Assembly (NCBI GenBank): GCA_963789885.1
Contig: CAWBNB010000033.1
Coordinates: forward strand, 62,001-126,000
Direction of reading: 5' to 3'
DNA length: 64,000 bases
Source of the DNA: DATEDA01 sp963789885
GTDB taxonomy: Bacteria; Pseudomonadota; Gammaproteobacteria; Burkholderiales; SG8-39
The notes under the pieces were generated by a model. It was not told the DNA's origin, made no database searches, and was given only the letters and a program-made list of their open reading frames with translations. Below, in pieces: positions 8,175 to 17,389 of the stretch (positions are counted from its first letter, which is position 1; each line of letters begins with the position of its first letter). The translations under genes were made by a program, and so were the position numbers.

Positions 8175-8579
8175 ATGAGCGAGCGCACGATCCAGGCGTT
8201 CTTCTACGGCCTGTACATGGACGAGGGGGTCCTCCGCGACAAGGGCGTCGACCCGCGCCACCCGCGCAAGGCGGTGGTCCCCGGTTACCGGACGCGGATC
8301 GGCGCGCGCGCGTCGCTGGTGCCGCGTTTCGGCGGCCAGGCGTTCGGCATGGTCTTCGCCGTCACGCACGCGGAGCTTGCGCGTCTCTACGCCGGTGCCG
8401 GGCTCGACACGTACCGCGCGGAGTCGGTGCTCGCATTCTTCGAGGACGGGTCGTGCGCGCCGGTCGCGACCTTCAACCTCGTCGAGCCGTCGGCACCGGG
8501 CGAGGGCAACGCCGCCTATGCTGCGAAACTGCGCGGTGTCCTCGAACGGCTCGGCCTGCCGGCGGACCAGCTGGAGTAG
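8175..8579 (+). CDS. Gamma-glutamylcyclotransferase-like protein
   Basis: A 134-residue protein with the start of the GGCT/AIG2 fold: FFYGLYMDEGVL (about 9-20) takes the place of the usual Y-G-S-x-M-x-x nucleotide-like loop, followed by a GMVFAVTHAELARL stretch and YRAESVLAFF, where the glutamate is at the position expected for the catalytic acid. Family members cyclise gamma-glutamyl groups to 5-oxoproline. The first motif departs from the family consensus (GLYMD instead of GSNMx), so the substrate may differ. It follows the phosphotransferase gene in the same direction. Confidence 0.65.
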   Translation: MSERTIQAFFYGLYMDEGVLRDKGVDPRHPRKAVVPGYRTRIGARASLVPRFGGQAFGMVFAVTHAELARLYAGAGLDTYRAESVLAFFEDGSCAPVATFNLVEPSAPGEGNAAYAAKLRGVLERLGLPADQLE

Positions 8580-8691
8580 CGCAGGTCGAGCAATACCGCA
8601 CGGAAACGCGGCGGATGCCGCAGTGCGGCGCGGTGACGGCAGCGCGTCCGCGCGATACTTGCGTTCGACGCCGCCTACGGAGGCCAACGTC

Positions 8692-9060
8692 ATGATGATC
8701 GCAGCCGGTGCAGTCTTTCTCGTCCTCGGGCTCGCGTCCGGGGTGCTCCTCGCCCTCGCGCCGTTCGGCATTGGCGCGGTACAGCCGGGGCCGGTCGCGT
8801 GGGTGATGTTCCCGGGGCTGACCGTCGTCGGTTACCTGATGGTGGTGTTCGCGGCGCGCAACGCGTCGATCCCGCTCATCACGCGCGTCGCCGGCGCGGC
8901 GCTGATCGCGCTCGCGGTCGGCGCGACCGTCGGCCTCTTCCTCGCCGGCAACGCGCTCGTCCAGGCGAGCGGCGCCACGCTGTCGCTCTGGTACGTCCTC
9001 GCCGTCGGATTCGTGCTCGGCATCGGCGGCATCGCGGTCCGCCGGCCCGGGACCGACTGA
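8692..9060 (+). CDS. Small integral membrane protein (4 predicted helices)
   Basis: The 122-residue product consists of four hydrophobic stretches at about residues 3-22, 35-52, 63-86 and 97-116, with almost no extramembrane sequence. No family is recognised. GGAGG lies nine bases before the ATG at 8692. A second small membrane protein follows after 37 bases, suggesting a pair. Confidence 0.65.
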   Translation: MMIAAGAVFLVLGLASGVLLALAPFGIGAVQPGPVAWVMFPGLTVVGYLMVVFAARNASIPLITRVAGAALIALAVGATVGLFLAGNALVQASGATLSLWYVLAVGFVLGIGGIAVRRPGTD

Positions 9061-9097
9061 CCAGGCGCGCCGCGGGCGCCGCACCCCGGGTCGCGCG

Positions 9098-9442
9098 ATG
9101 CGCGACAGCTATCTCGAATTCGTGCTGTTCCTCGGTCCGGCGATCGCGGTCGCGCTCGCCGGCGCGGTGGTCGCGTACCGCGAGGCGCACCGGCGCCGCG
9201 CGCCGCGGCGCGAGCTCGTTGCCGGTGCGCTCGGCGCGGTCCTGCGCTGGGGGCTCGTCGGCTGCGGCGCGCTCGCCGCCGGGGTGATCGCACTCAAGGT
9301 GGCGGCCGCGAACGACCAAGCGCCGCTCGCGCTTGTCGCCGCACCGTGGATGTTCGCCGCCTGCGGGACCTTCGGTCTCTGGCGCTGGCGCGCGGCCGCG
9401 GCTCAGCCGGGCTCGGCCCCGAAGCCCGGGGACGGCGACTAG
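9098..9442 (+). CDS. Small integral membrane protein (3 predicted helices)
   Basis: A 114-residue protein with hydrophobic segments at about residues 8-28, 42-68 and 78-98, separated by an Arg-rich loop (EAHRRRAPRRE) that should be cytoplasmic by the positive-inside rule. No family is recognised. It ends 37 bases before the convergent enolase-superfamily gene. Confidence 0.6.
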   Translation: MRDSYLEFVLFLGPAIAVALAGAVVAYREAHRRRAPRRELVAGALGAVLRWGLVGCGALAAGVIALKVAAANDQAPLALVAAPWMFAACGTFGLWRWRAAAAQPGSAPKPGDGD

Positions 9443-9479
9443 GCGGCGCGGCCGCTCGACGCGCCGGATCCGGCGGGCG

Positions 9480-10634
9480 TCACGAGGCTGCGTACCTCTC
9501 CAGCGTCCGGCGCGAGACCTCGATCCCGAGCCCGGGGCGCTGCGGGATCTCGACCCAGCCGTCGCGCTGGCGGAGCGGCGAATCGGTCAGGTGCTCGCGG
9601 AAGGGATGGGACGACGTGTCGAACTCGAGCAGCGGCTCGCGCGCGAAGAGCGCGTGGTTCGCCACGGGCAGCGCGGCGATGAACTGCAGCGATGCGGCCT
9701 GGCCGACCGCGGAGGCCCAGACGTGGGGATTGACCTGGACGCCGTGCGCGTGGGCGAGCGCGACGATGTGCCGGCAGCCGGTGAAGCCGCCGGCGGCGCA
9801 AAGGTCCGGCTGCGCGATGTCGACCGCGCGCCGCGCGAAGAGCTCGCGGAACCCGAACAGGGTGTATTCGTTCTCGCCGCCGGCGACCGGGGTGCCGAGC
9901 GCCCGCCGCACCTCGGCATAGCCGTCGAGGTCCTCCTGCGTCACCGGCTCCTCGTACCAGCGGAGCTTCCAGCCCATGTCCTCGAGACCGCGGCCGAGCG
10001 CGATCGCCTCCGCGACGCCGTACGCGTGGTTGGTGTCGATCATCGCCTCGTACGCGCGGCCGGCGGTCGCGTCGCGAATCGCGCGCATCACTTCGAGGTC
10101 GTCCTCGATCCCGAACCCGAGCTTGACCTTCAGCGCGCGGAAGCCGGCCTCGTGCTGCATCACGGCTTCCTGCGCGAGGCGCGGCGCCTCGCCGCGCCCG
10201 GTGATGCGGTAGAACCCGGTCGCGTAAGCCTGCACCTTGTCGCGGAACATCCCGCCGAGCAGCTTCGCCACCGGCTCGCCGCGCACCTTGCCGAGGATGT
10301 CCCAGAGCGCGATGTCGATGCCGCTGATCGCGCCGATCACCGCGCCCTTCATGCCGTAGTCGCGCGTGTGGTGGTACATCCGGTGCCAGAGCACCTCGGG
10401 CTGGAGCGGATCGGCACCGACCGCGAGCGGCTTCAGCGCGGCGTGCACGGTCGCGGCGGCGATCTCCGGCGGCTGCAGGCCCTGGCAGAGCGCTTCGCCC
10501 CAGCCGGTGACGCCGGCGTCGGTCGTGACCTCGACGATCGTCGCGCCGCGGCTCGCGACCCAGCCCTGCGAGAACGCGAACGGCTGCGCGAGCGGCGAGC
10601 GCAGGACGTGCGCTTTGACGTCGACGATCTTCAT
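9480..10634 (-). CDS. Mandelate racemase/muconate lactonizing enzyme (enolase superfamily)
   Basis: The 384-residue enzyme has the capping domain (1-130) and TIM barrel of the enolase superfamily. Catalytic and metal residues are visible: K169-V-K171 at the end of the second strand, metal ligands in IDTNH (D200), YEEP (E228/E229) and GGE (E254), and H304 in VNPHVW. The KxK plus His arrangement fits the mandelate racemase subgroup, meaning acid-sugar dehydratases and racemases that abstract the proton alpha to a carboxylate. The substrate cannot be told. It sits seven bases after a Bug-type binding protein gene in the same operon, so the two probably share a carboxylate ligand. Confidence 0.88.
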   Translation of the reverse strand: MKIVDVKAHVLRSPLAQPFAFSQGWVASRGATIVEVTTDAGVTGWGEALCQGLQPPEIAAATVHAALKPLAVGADPLQPEVLWHRMYHHTRDYGMKGAVIGAISGIDIALWDILGKVRGEPVAKLLGGMFRDKVQAYATGFYRITGRGEAPRLAQEAVMQHEAGFRALKVKLGFGIEDDLEVMRAIRDATAGRAYEAMIDTNHAYGVAEAIALGRGLEDMGWKLRWYEEPVTQEDLDGYAEVRRALGTPVAGGENEYTLFGFRELFARRAVDIAQPDLCAAGGFTGCRHIVALAHAHGVQVNPHVWASAVGQAASLQFIAALPVANHALFAREPLLEFDTSSHPFREHLTDSPLRQRDGWVEIPQRPGLGIEVSRRTLERYAAS

Positions 10635-10641
10635 GCGGAGG

Positions 10642-11610
10642 CTAGTTGTCGACCTTCGCGCCGGCAGCCTTCACGACCGGCGGCCACCGCTCCATCTCGA
10701 CCTTGATGAACGCGGCGAACGCTTCCGGCGAGGCGCTCGGGGTCACCTCGAGGCCGGCCTGGTTGTAGCGCTCGGCGAGCCCGGGGTTGGCGAGGGCCTT
10801 CAGGAACTCGTCGTAGATCCGCTTCACGACCGGCGCGGGCGTTCCCGCCGGCACCGCCGGGCCCCACCACTGCACCGTCTCGAAGCCGGTAAGGCCGGAC
10901 TCGTCGAACGTCGGCACGTCGGGCAGCAGGCGCGCGCGCGTCTTGCTCGTCACCGCGTACGCCTTCAGCTTGCCCGCCTTCACGTGCGGCACGACCGGCG
11001 GCATCCCGAGCGAGGCGAGCGGGATCTGCCCGGCGACGACGTCGCCGATGACCTGGCCGCCGCCCTTGTACGGCACGTGCGTGATCTGGAGCCCCCCGGC
11101 CATCGCCTTGAACATTTCCGCGGCGAGGTGCTGCGGCGTGCCGTTGCCCGGCGAACCGTAGGCGAGCTTGCCCGGATTGCGCTTGACGTAGTCGATGAGC
11201 TCCGCAAGCGTCGCCGCCGGCACGGAAGGGTGTCCCACCAGGATGTGCGGGCCGCTGATCATCTGCGTCACCGGGACGAAGTCCTTCACCGGGTCGAACG
11301 GCAGCTTCGCGAAGAGCGCCGGCGCGATCGTGTAGGCGTCGGCGTAGAGGAGAATCGTGTGGCCGTCGGGGGCCGAGCGCGCGACCAGCTCGGCGCCGAC
11401 GAGCCCGGCGCCGCCGACGCGGTTCTCGACCACCACCGACTGGCCGAGCGAGTCGGCGAGGATCGGCGCGATGACGCGCGCGGTCATGTCCATCGCGCCG
11501 CCGGCCGCGTAGGCCGCGATGATGCGCACCGGCTTGGTGGGCCAGGTCTGCGCGGCGACGTTTGCCGCGATGCCAAGCAGCACGAGCGAGAGGATCGATC
11601 TGATGGCCAT
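10642..11610 (-). CDS. Tripartite tricarboxylate transporter substrate-binding protein (Bug/TctC family)
   Basis: A 322-residue periplasmic binding protein with a signal peptide ending in ANVAAQ and the family opening WPTKPVRIIAAYAAGG, followed by VVENRVGGAGLVGAELVARSAPDG. Bug proteins bind small carboxylates in a two-lobed cleft and normally feed TctAB; no TctA/TctB gene is in the window, which is usual for the expanded Bug family of Burkholderiales. The start at 11610 has GGAGGAG upstream. The enolase-superfamily gene follows after seven bases. Confidence 0.9.
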   Translation of the reverse strand: MAIRSILSLVLLGIAANVAAQTWPTKPVRIIAAYAAGGAMDMTARVIAPILADSLGQSVVVENRVGGAGLVGAELVARSAPDGHTILLYADAYTIAPALFAKLPFDPVKDFVPVTQMISGPHILVGHPSVPAATLAELIDYVKRNPGKLAYGSPGNGTPQHLAAEMFKAMAGGLQITHVPYKGGGQVIGDVVAGQIPLASLGMPPVVPHVKAGKLKAYAVTSKTRARLLPDVPTFDESGLTGFETVQWWGPAVPAGTPAPVVKRIYDEFLKALANPGLAERYNQAGLEVTPSASPEAFAAFIKVEMERWPPVVKAAGAKVDN

Positions 11611-11750
11611 CGCGCCTCCTCCGTTGCCGGCGGTTATACAACATCCCGCCGCCGGCGTCGTCGAGCGCGTGCGCGGCTGGACACCGCGCCGGCTTCGCGC
11701 TAGCTTCCCCGGCATACCGGCATGCAGGCCCGGGGCGCACCGAAAAAGCG

Positions 11751-12395
11751 ATGAACGAGTTCCCGACCGACATCTACACCGAGCCGTCCGAGATCGATCC
11801 GGACACCATGAAGCACCTCGGGCCGCTCACGCCGCTCGCCGGGGTCTGGGAGGGCAAGCGCGGCCTCGACGTGAATCCCAAGCCCGAGGGTCCCGAGAAG
11901 GACGCGTACTACGAGCGCTACGAGCTGCAGCCGATCGACCCGCAGGCGAACGGCCCGCAACTCCTCTACGGGCTGCGCTACCACACGCACATCGTGCGGC
12001 CGGCCGAGCCGGAGACCTTCCACGACCAGGTCGGCTACTGGCTGTGGGAGCCGGCGACCGGGATGGTCGTCCTGTCGCTCGCCATCCCGCGCGGGCAGAT
12101 CGCGATGGCGATCGGCAAGGCGGCGGCTGACGCGAAGAGCTTCGAGGCGCGCTGCGAGTTCGGCTCGCCGACGAACGGCACGTGCTCGATCCCGTTCCTC
12201 GATTACGCGTTCAAGACGCTCGAGTACCGGATCAAGGTCACGGTGAACGCCGACGGGACATGGTCGTACGAGCAGGACACGGTGCTCAGGATCGCCGGCA
12301 GCGACAAGCTCTTCCACCACACCGACCGCAATACGCTGCGCAAGATCGCCGAGCCGGCGCCGAACTGGCTCATGCGGAACGCGCGCGGCGGCTGA
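11751..12395 (+). CDS. Nitrobindin/THAP4-like heme-binding beta-barrel protein
   Basis: The 214-residue product has the lipocalin-like ten-stranded barrel pattern of the nitrobindin/THAP4 (DUF1794, FABP-like) family: the G-x-W-x-G-x motif (GVWEGKRG, about 31-38), a Tyr-rich strand EKDAYYERYEL, and a C-terminal WSYEQDTVLRIAG followed by FHHTDRNTLRK, which carries the His cluster near the expected heme-ligand region. Nitrobindins bind ferric heme and detoxify peroxynitrite; the role here is inferred from the family only. It is convergent with the oxidoreductase gene at 12414 and seems monocistronic. Confidence 0.8.
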   Translation: MNEFPTDIYTEPSEIDPDTMKHLGPLTPLAGVWEGKRGLDVNPKPEGPEKDAYYERYELQPIDPQANGPQLLYGLRYHTHIVRPAEPETFHDQVGYWLWEPATGMVVLSLAIPRGQIAMAIGKAAADAKSFEARCEFGSPTNGTCSIPFLDYAFKTLEYRIKVTVNADGTWSYEQDTVLRIAGSDKLFHHTDRNTLRKIAEPAPNWLMRNARGG

Positions 12396-12413
12396 CCGCG
12401 GTCGGCGGAGGGA

Positions 12414-13403
12414 TCAGACGGCGAGCCAGCGGCCGTCGAGGCGCGCCGACTCGAAGGCGCGCTCGATCACGCGCACCGACACCCACGCGTCGGCGAACGA
12501 GCACGCGGGCGCCGGTCGCTGCCCGAGCACGGTGTCCACGAAGTCGCGCGTGGCGGGGCCGGGCGTCGCGTCCGCGGTGACCGACTCGACGGGCGCGCGG
12601 CCGCGGTTCCAGAGCGTGAGCTGCCAGCCGAGCGGGAGGTCGAGCGGGCGCTTCAGCTCGATCAGGCCCTCTTCGCCGTAGATCCGGATCTCGTCCCACA
12701 TGTGCAGCCCGCGCGAGATGCAGGCGAGGTGGCAGCGCAGCTCGCCGAAATCGAGCTCGATGAAGCCGCCTTCGTCGGCCTTACCGGGTGGTCCCGGGCG
12801 GGTGATCGCCCGGACCTGCGTCGGCTGGCGGCGCAGGAGCCAGGGCAGCAGGTCGGCGATGTGCGAGCCGCGGCCGGTGAACGGGCCGCCGCCGCCGAGC
12901 GCCGGGTCGAGAAACCAGCCCGCCTTCTCGTAGCCGAGCTGCACCGTCTCGACGTAGCGGATCTCGCCGAGCGCGCCGGCGGCGACGAGCTCGCGCGCCC
13001 GGACCGAGCCGGGATCGAAGCGGCGGGTGAAGGCCACCGCGTTCACGAGCGAACGCGCGGCGGCGGCAGCGGCGAGCTCGGCCGCCTCGCGCTCATGCAT
13101 GACGAACGGCTTGTCGACCAGGAGATGCTTGCCCGCCTCGACGCAGCGACGCACGTGCTCGGCGTGCAGCGTGTGCGGCGTGCTCAGGATCACCGCAGTG
13201 CACGCGTTCGGCGCCAGGATGTCCTCGATGCGCGTGGTGAGCTTCGCGCCGGTCTCGGCGGCGAGCGCGCGCAGCGGCTCCGGGGCCACGTCGCAGATCC
13301 ACGAGATCCGCACGCCCGGGTCGGCGCGTAGCGCCGGCACGTGATAGCGGCGCGAGAAGCCGCCGCAGCCGAGGAGCGCGATGGCGAGCGGCGCGGCGGT
13401 CAC
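12414..13403 (-). CDS. Gfo/Idh/MocA family oxidoreductase
   Basis: A 329-residue NAD(P)-dependent dehydrogenase with an N-terminal Rossmann fold (IALLGCGGFSRRYHVPAL, about 7-24), the cofactor/substrate motif LVDKPFV near residue 100, and a C-terminal alpha/beta dimerisation domain. The family oxidises or reduces sugars and cyclitols. The start is a GTG at 13403 whose bases overlap the stop of the preceding gene (GTGA), so translation is probably coupled. It is the last gene of the operon that begins with the sulfatase at 21193, and one of three diverged Gfo/Idh/MocA paralogues in it. Confidence 0.88.
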   Translation of the reverse strand: MTAAPLAIALLGCGGFSRRYHVPALRADPGVRISWICDVAPEPLRALAAETGAKLTTRIEDILAPNACTAVILSTPHTLHAEHVRRCVEAGKHLLVDKPFVMHEREAAELAAAAAARSLVNAVAFTRRFDPGSVRARELVAAGALGEIRYVETVQLGYEKAGWFLDPALGGGGPFTGRGSHIADLLPWLLRRQPTQVRAITRPGPPGKADEGGFIELDFGELRCHLACISRGLHMWDEIRIYGEEGLIELKRPLDLPLGWQLTLWNRGRAPVESVTADATPGPATRDFVDTVLGQRPAPACSFADAWVSVRVIERAFESARLDGRWLAV

Positions 13404-14138
13404 GGCAGCGCTCCGGTCGTGATGAACGCAAGCGTCTTGCCCCACGCGTCGGCGGCCACCTCGGGATGGTGCGAGGGCCGCGTGTCGTTGAAGAAGGCGT
13501 GCTCCGCGCCGGCGTAGACATGCAGGTGGTGACGGATGGCCATGGCGCTCGAACGACGCGCGGAGCGCCTCGACGTCCGTCGCGACGATCAGCGGATCGC
13601 GCTCGGCGAAGAGGCCGAGATACGGCGCGCCGATCAGCCCGGCGACGTCGAGCGGCGTGAACGGCTTGAGGACCGGATCGCGGCCGAAGGTGATGCGGCC
13701 GTAGAAGTTGATCACGCCGGCGAGCCTCGAGTCGAACGCGCCGAGGTAGTGGGCGAAACGCCCGCCCTTGCAGAATCCCCAGGCGAAGAGCGCGCGCGGA
13801 CGCACGCCGAGGCTGCCGGCGAGCACGCCGAGCGCCGCGCGACAGTCGCGGATCCCGCGCGGGTCGTCGTAGCGGTCGAAGAACCCGAGCACCTGCTCGA
13901 TCGGATCGGATTCCCGCGGCGGCGGCACACCGCGGTACGGGTCGGGCGCGAGCGCCACGACGCCGGCGCGCGCAAGCCGCTCGCAGACCGCGCGGATGTT
14001 GCCGTTGACGCCCCAGATCTCGCCGAGGACGAGCACGCCCGGGCAGCCTTCGGCGCGCGCGGGTAGCGCGGCGTACGCGCCGGTGCGGACGCCGCGCTCG
14101 ACCTCGATTTCGAGTTGCCGCGTGACGATCTCGCTCAT
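13400..14138 (-). CDS. Dienelactone hydrolase family protein (frameshifted)
   Basis: An alpha/beta hydrolase of the dienelactone hydrolase type. The nucleophile Cys is in WGFCKGG and the Asp in FAERDPL. The third catalytic residue, His in YAGAEHAFFND, is in another frame: the frame breaks near 13540 (around CATGGCCATCC on the coding strand), where removing one base restores a continuous 245-residue protein. The 739-base length is one over a multiple of three, which fits a single inserted base. It starts inside the stop of the 14138-15180 gene and ends overlapping the GTG at 13403. Such enzymes open lactones of aromatic or sugar breakdown. Confidence 0.8.
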
Positions 14139-15180
14139 CAGTAGAACTCCGCGACACGTTGCGTCATCCCGGTCCGCGCCGCCTCATAGGCGGCAAGGAT
14201 CATCGCGAGCGAGCGCCGCCCGTCCTCGAGGCCCATCGGTGGCGCCACGTCGCGCTTCAGGCGCATCGACGAACGCGATCGCGTTCTGCTGGTGGAAGCC
14301 GCCGGTCTTGAAGCGCGGCACGATGGCCGAGACCTCCCAGGTGCGCTCCGGCTGGTCCGCAGAGTAGAAGCGCAGGAAACCGCTCGCGGTGTGCTCCTTC
14401 GACGCGAGGTCGACGCCGGAGAGGAGCGCGCTGCCCTGGGTGCCGAAGATCTCGACCGAGACGTCGGCGGCCTGGAAGTTCCAGCCGGTGGCGAGCTCGG
14501 CGAGAAGGCCGCCGGGGAACCGGTAGATCGCGAGCGCGGTGTCCTCGACCGCGAGGCCCGAAGTCCGGTCCGAGACGAGCGCGGTCACCGACTCCGGGTC
14601 GCCGAAGAGCCAGCGCAGGAAATCCGCGCCGTGCACGCCCTCGTCGAGGAGGGTCCCGCCGCCCGAACGGCGCCGGGTTCGCCCACCAGCCGCCGGTGAA
14701 CGCGGCGTCGTGGCCGTAGCGGTGGCCGTGGCGCACGCGGACGAGCCATGGCGTGCCGAAGAAACCCGCCTCGAGCCGCCGCCTGATCTCGTGGTTGGCC
14801 GGGTCGAAGCGCTTGGGGAAGCTCTGCATGAAGCGCACGCCGGCGCGATCGATCGCTTGCGCGATCGCGCGCGCGTCCTCGCGCGTGGTCGCGATCGGCT
14901 TCTCGCACAGCACATGCTTGCCGCGCGCCGCGGCGCGCTCGATCAGCGGGCGGTGCGCGGCGGTTTCCGAGCACACCGCGACCGCGTCGACGGCGCCCAG
15001 CAGCGCATCGAGCGACGCGACGAACTGCGTCCCGTAGCGTGCGGCGGATTCGGCGCCACGCCGCGGGTCGTCGTCCCAGACGCCGACGAACGCGACCTCC
15101 GGCGAATCGCGAAACACCTCCGACCAGAAGTTCGCGTGATAGTGCGCGAAGCTGAGGATCCCGATGCGGATCTCGTTCAT
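14138..15180 (-). CDS. Gfo/Idh/MocA family oxidoreductase (two frameshifts)
   Basis: The N-terminal part shows the Rossmann start RIGILSFAHYHANFW and the motif LCEKPIA; the C-terminal domain continues in a second frame (GGGTLLDEGVHGADFLRWLFGDP) and the last 35 residues in a third (ending RVAEFY). Breaks lie near 14661 (after NPAPF, in a G-rich run) and near 14254 (after AFVDA). Each is repaired by deleting one base, giving 346 residues; the full length is two over a multiple of three, as expected. The stop overlaps the start of the hydrolase gene (TGATG). It is one of three related dehydrogenases in the sulfatase-led operon. Confidence 0.8.
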
Positions 15181-16247
15181 GCCTGCCTCACCGCTTCGGC
15201 CACCGGCACGACCCGCTCGGTACGACCCGATTCGGCGGAGCGATAGATCGCCTCCGCGAGGAGCAGGGTCGCGAGGCCGTCGAGTGCCGTGCGGTCGGGC
15301 GGCAGCTTGCCGCGCACGCGGTCGAGGAAGTCGGCGTGGTGGCGCTCGCCGAACCGGCGCGCGGGCAGTTCCGGCACGACCCATTCGCGCTTGCCGGTGA
15401 CGCCGGGCGCGAAGAGCGCGAGCGGCCCGCGCTCGGAGCGCAGGCGGATCGTGGCGTCGGCGCAGAAGATCTCGCAGGCGAAGCGATCGGTGCCGGCCTG
15501 CTCGGTCAGGTCCATCTCGTGCGAGACGAGCGGCCCGTCGGCGAACCGGTAGGTCGCGAACGCGTGGTCCTCGTTGTCGGGGCGCACGGTCGTGCCGTCC
15601 TTCAGGCGGCGCTCGGCGAGGAGCTGGGCGACCGTCGCCGACACGGTCGCCACGTCGCCGAAGAGGAAGCGCAGCACGTCCATGCCGTGCACGCCGAGCT
15701 GCAGGACTACGCCGCCGCCGACCTTTTCGCGCGAGAAGAACCACGCGCTCCAGTCCGGCCCGGGCGTCGCGTTGCGCATGCGCGCCGAGAGCACCGGCCC
15801 GGCCGCGCCGCCGGCGAGGAGCTCGGCGGTGCGCTGCACCTCCTCGAAGTAGCGGTGCATGAAGCTCACCTGGAGGAAGACGCTGCCGCGGCGCGCGGCC
15901 TCCAGGATGCGCAGGCACTCGGCGCTCGAACGCCCCATGGGCTTTTGCAGCAGCACCGCCTTGCCCGCCGCCGCGGCGGCGCACGCGATCTCGCAGTGGG
16001 TGTCGTCGGGTGTCGCGATTACCACCGCGTCGACGTCGCGCCGATCGAGCACCGACCGCCAGTCGGTCGCGACCTCCGGGATCGCAAAGCGACGGGCGAC
16101 CTCGCCGGCGCGCTCTCGCGAGCGCGCGGCAATGACGCGCACCGCGGCGCCGCCCGCTGCCGCAAGGCCGGCGAGGTGATAGTCGGCGATCGAGCCGGCA
16201 CCGAGGAATCCGACGCCGACCGTACCGGCGGCCGCGTGCCCGGTCAT
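15177..16247 (-). CDS. Gfo/Idh/MocA family oxidoreductase
   Basis: An intact 356-residue dehydrogenase. Rossmann motif VGFLGAGSIADYHLAGL (about 12-28), the Lys-containing LLQKPMGRS (about 98-106, Q in place of the usual E before K-P), and a C-terminal substrate domain with LQLGVHGMDVLRFLFGD. The pattern indicates a sugar or cyclitol dehydrogenase; substrate unknown. Its ATG at 16247 overlaps the stop of the binding protein gene (ATGA) and its own end overlaps the next oxidoreductase by four bases, so the genes are translationally coupled. Confidence 0.88.
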   Translation of the reverse strand: MTGHAAAGTVGVGFLGAGSIADYHLAGLAAAGGAAVRVIAARSRERAGEVARRFAIPEVATDWRSVLDRRDVDAVVIATPDDTHCEIACAAAAAGKAVLLQKPMGRSSAECLRILEAARRGSVFLQVSFMHRYFEEVQRTAELLAGGAAGPVLSARMRNATPGPDWSAWFFSREKVGGGVVLQLGVHGMDVLRFLFGDVATVSATVAQLLAERRLKDGTTVRPDNEDHAFATYRFADGPLVSHEMDLTEQAGTDRFACEIFCADATIRLRSERGPLALFAPGVTGKREWVVPELPARRFGERHHADFLDRVRGKLPPDRTALDGLATLLLAEAIYRSAESGRTERVVPVAEAVRQA

Positions 16248-17299
16248 GCCTTCCACCGCCCGCGCACCTTGACCAGCGACGGGTCGATGCGCTCGAGCGG
16301 ATCGGTGTACGTGTAGTCGAGGACGTTGATGCGCTTCCTGATCCGCCCTGACGCCTCGAGGAACGCGGCGGTCCGCTCCATGTCCTCCACGTACGCCTCG
16401 TCGAACGCGGGATTGAAGACGTAGTCGCCCCAGATCGCGCGGTTCGCCGCGGCGTCCTGCTTCTGGAACTCGGAGAAGATCCGCACCGTCTCGTCGCGGC
16501 GGGCGGGGTCGGCGCTCTGCCGCTGGCCGCGCAGCAGCACCGCGAGCATCGCGCCCACCGCCTGCGGATTCTTGCGGACGTAGTCCTGGTTGGCGACGAA
16601 GATCGACCGGTTGTTCGAGACGCGCACGGTCTGGCCCTTGTTCGCGGCGAACTCGCTCGTCGACCCGGTGTGCACGAGCTTCGTCTGGCCGGCGGCGAGC
16701 GCGCGCTGGGGCCACGGCTCCCAGCAGAGCAGCCCCTGCACCGTCCCCGAGGCGAGGCCGGCGAGCTGCTCCGGCGGCGGCAGGTTCACCACCTGCAGCT
16801 TCTGCTGGTCGAGCTTGTAGTACTGCGCCAGGTAGTACAGCAGCGCGCTCGAGGTCGAGCCCTGCAGCAGGCCGATCTTGATCTTGTAGAGGTCCTCGGG
16901 CGTGTTGACGTTAGCGTCGTTGCGCACCACGAGCTTCTCGAGGTTCCAGTTCACGCAGTTCGTGCCGAGCACGACGACCGGGCTGCCATTCGACGCCATC
17001 GAGATCGGCGGCAGGTTCCCCGGCGTCCAGAGCTGGATCTCCCCCGCGAGCAGCGCCTCGCCGGCGAGCGCACCGGCGGTGAAGGTGCGCGTCTTCACGT
17101 CCGAGAACCCGGCGTCCTTGAACCAGCCCTGCGTGATGCCGAGGATGTGGGGCGCGAACGGCGGATCGACGCCGAATCCGAGCGCGAGGTTCGCCGACTC
17201 CGGGCGCGGTCCTTGTGCGCTCACGAGTCCCGGGAGCACGGATGGACCCGCCAGGGCGCCGGCACCTGCGGCGAGAAGCTGTCTGCGTTTGTTGTCCAT
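16244..17299 (-). CDS. ABC transporter substrate-binding protein, NitT/TauT (SsuA) type
   Basis: A 351-residue periplasmic protein. Its N-terminal signal has a KRRQLLAAGAGALAG stretch (about 4-18), an RR-containing leader that could be Tat or Sec. The mature part shows the SsuA/TauA fold: LGFGVDPPFAPHILGITQGWFKDAGF, GEALLAGEIQLW, then KIGLLQGSTSSALLYYL and FVANQDYVRKNPQAV. This class binds sulfonates, nitrate, thiamine precursors and related anions. The ATG at 17299 has AGGAGG seven bases upstream. It is encoded after its two permeases and ATPase, separated from them by two hairpins (17322-17379). Confidence 0.88.
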   Translation of the reverse strand: MDNKRRQLLAAGAGALAGPSVLPGLVSAQGPRPESANLALGFGVDPPFAPHILGITQGWFKDAGFSDVKTRTFTAGALAGEALLAGEIQLWTPGNLPPISMASNGSPVVVLGTNCVNWNLEKLVVRNDANVNTPEDLYKIKIGLLQGSTSSALLYYLAQYYKLDQQKLQVVNLPPPEQLAGLASGTVQGLLCWEPWPQRALAAGQTKLVHTGSTSEFAANKGQTVRVSNNRSIFVANQDYVRKNPQAVGAMLAVLLRGQRQSADPARRDETVRIFSEFQKQDAAANRAIWGDYVFNPAFDEAYVEDMERTAAFLEASGRIRKRINVLDYTYTDPLERIDPSLVKVRGRWKA

Positions 17300-17321
17300 C
17301 GTCTCCTCCTGGTGATCACGA

Positions 17322-17379
17322 CACGAGGGGCCACAGCTCCTCGTGCTCCCCAAAGCCAGGGAAACCGCTATCCGGTTTC
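17322..17379. repeat. Two intercistronic hairpins before the binding protein gene
   Basis: Two perfect 7-bp inverted repeats lie between the permease stop and the binding protein start: GAAACCG/CGGTTTC (17361-17367 and 17373-17379, 5-base loop) and CACGAGG/CCTCGTG (17322-17328 and 17339-17345, 10-base loop). Neither is followed by a T-run, so they are more likely RNA stability or processing elements that raise binding protein output than terminators. Confidence 0.4.
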
Positions 17380-17389
17380 GTCCTGGTGG

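Noticed and set aside
13400..14138. Programmed frameshifting or gene fusion of the hydrolase with the following dehydrogenase
   Set aside because: The uncorrected frame runs from the hydrolase into the dehydrogenase, looking like a fusion, but the catalytic His segment is intact in another frame and ends exactly at the overlapping GTG start. There is no slippery heptamer. A one-base error explains everything.
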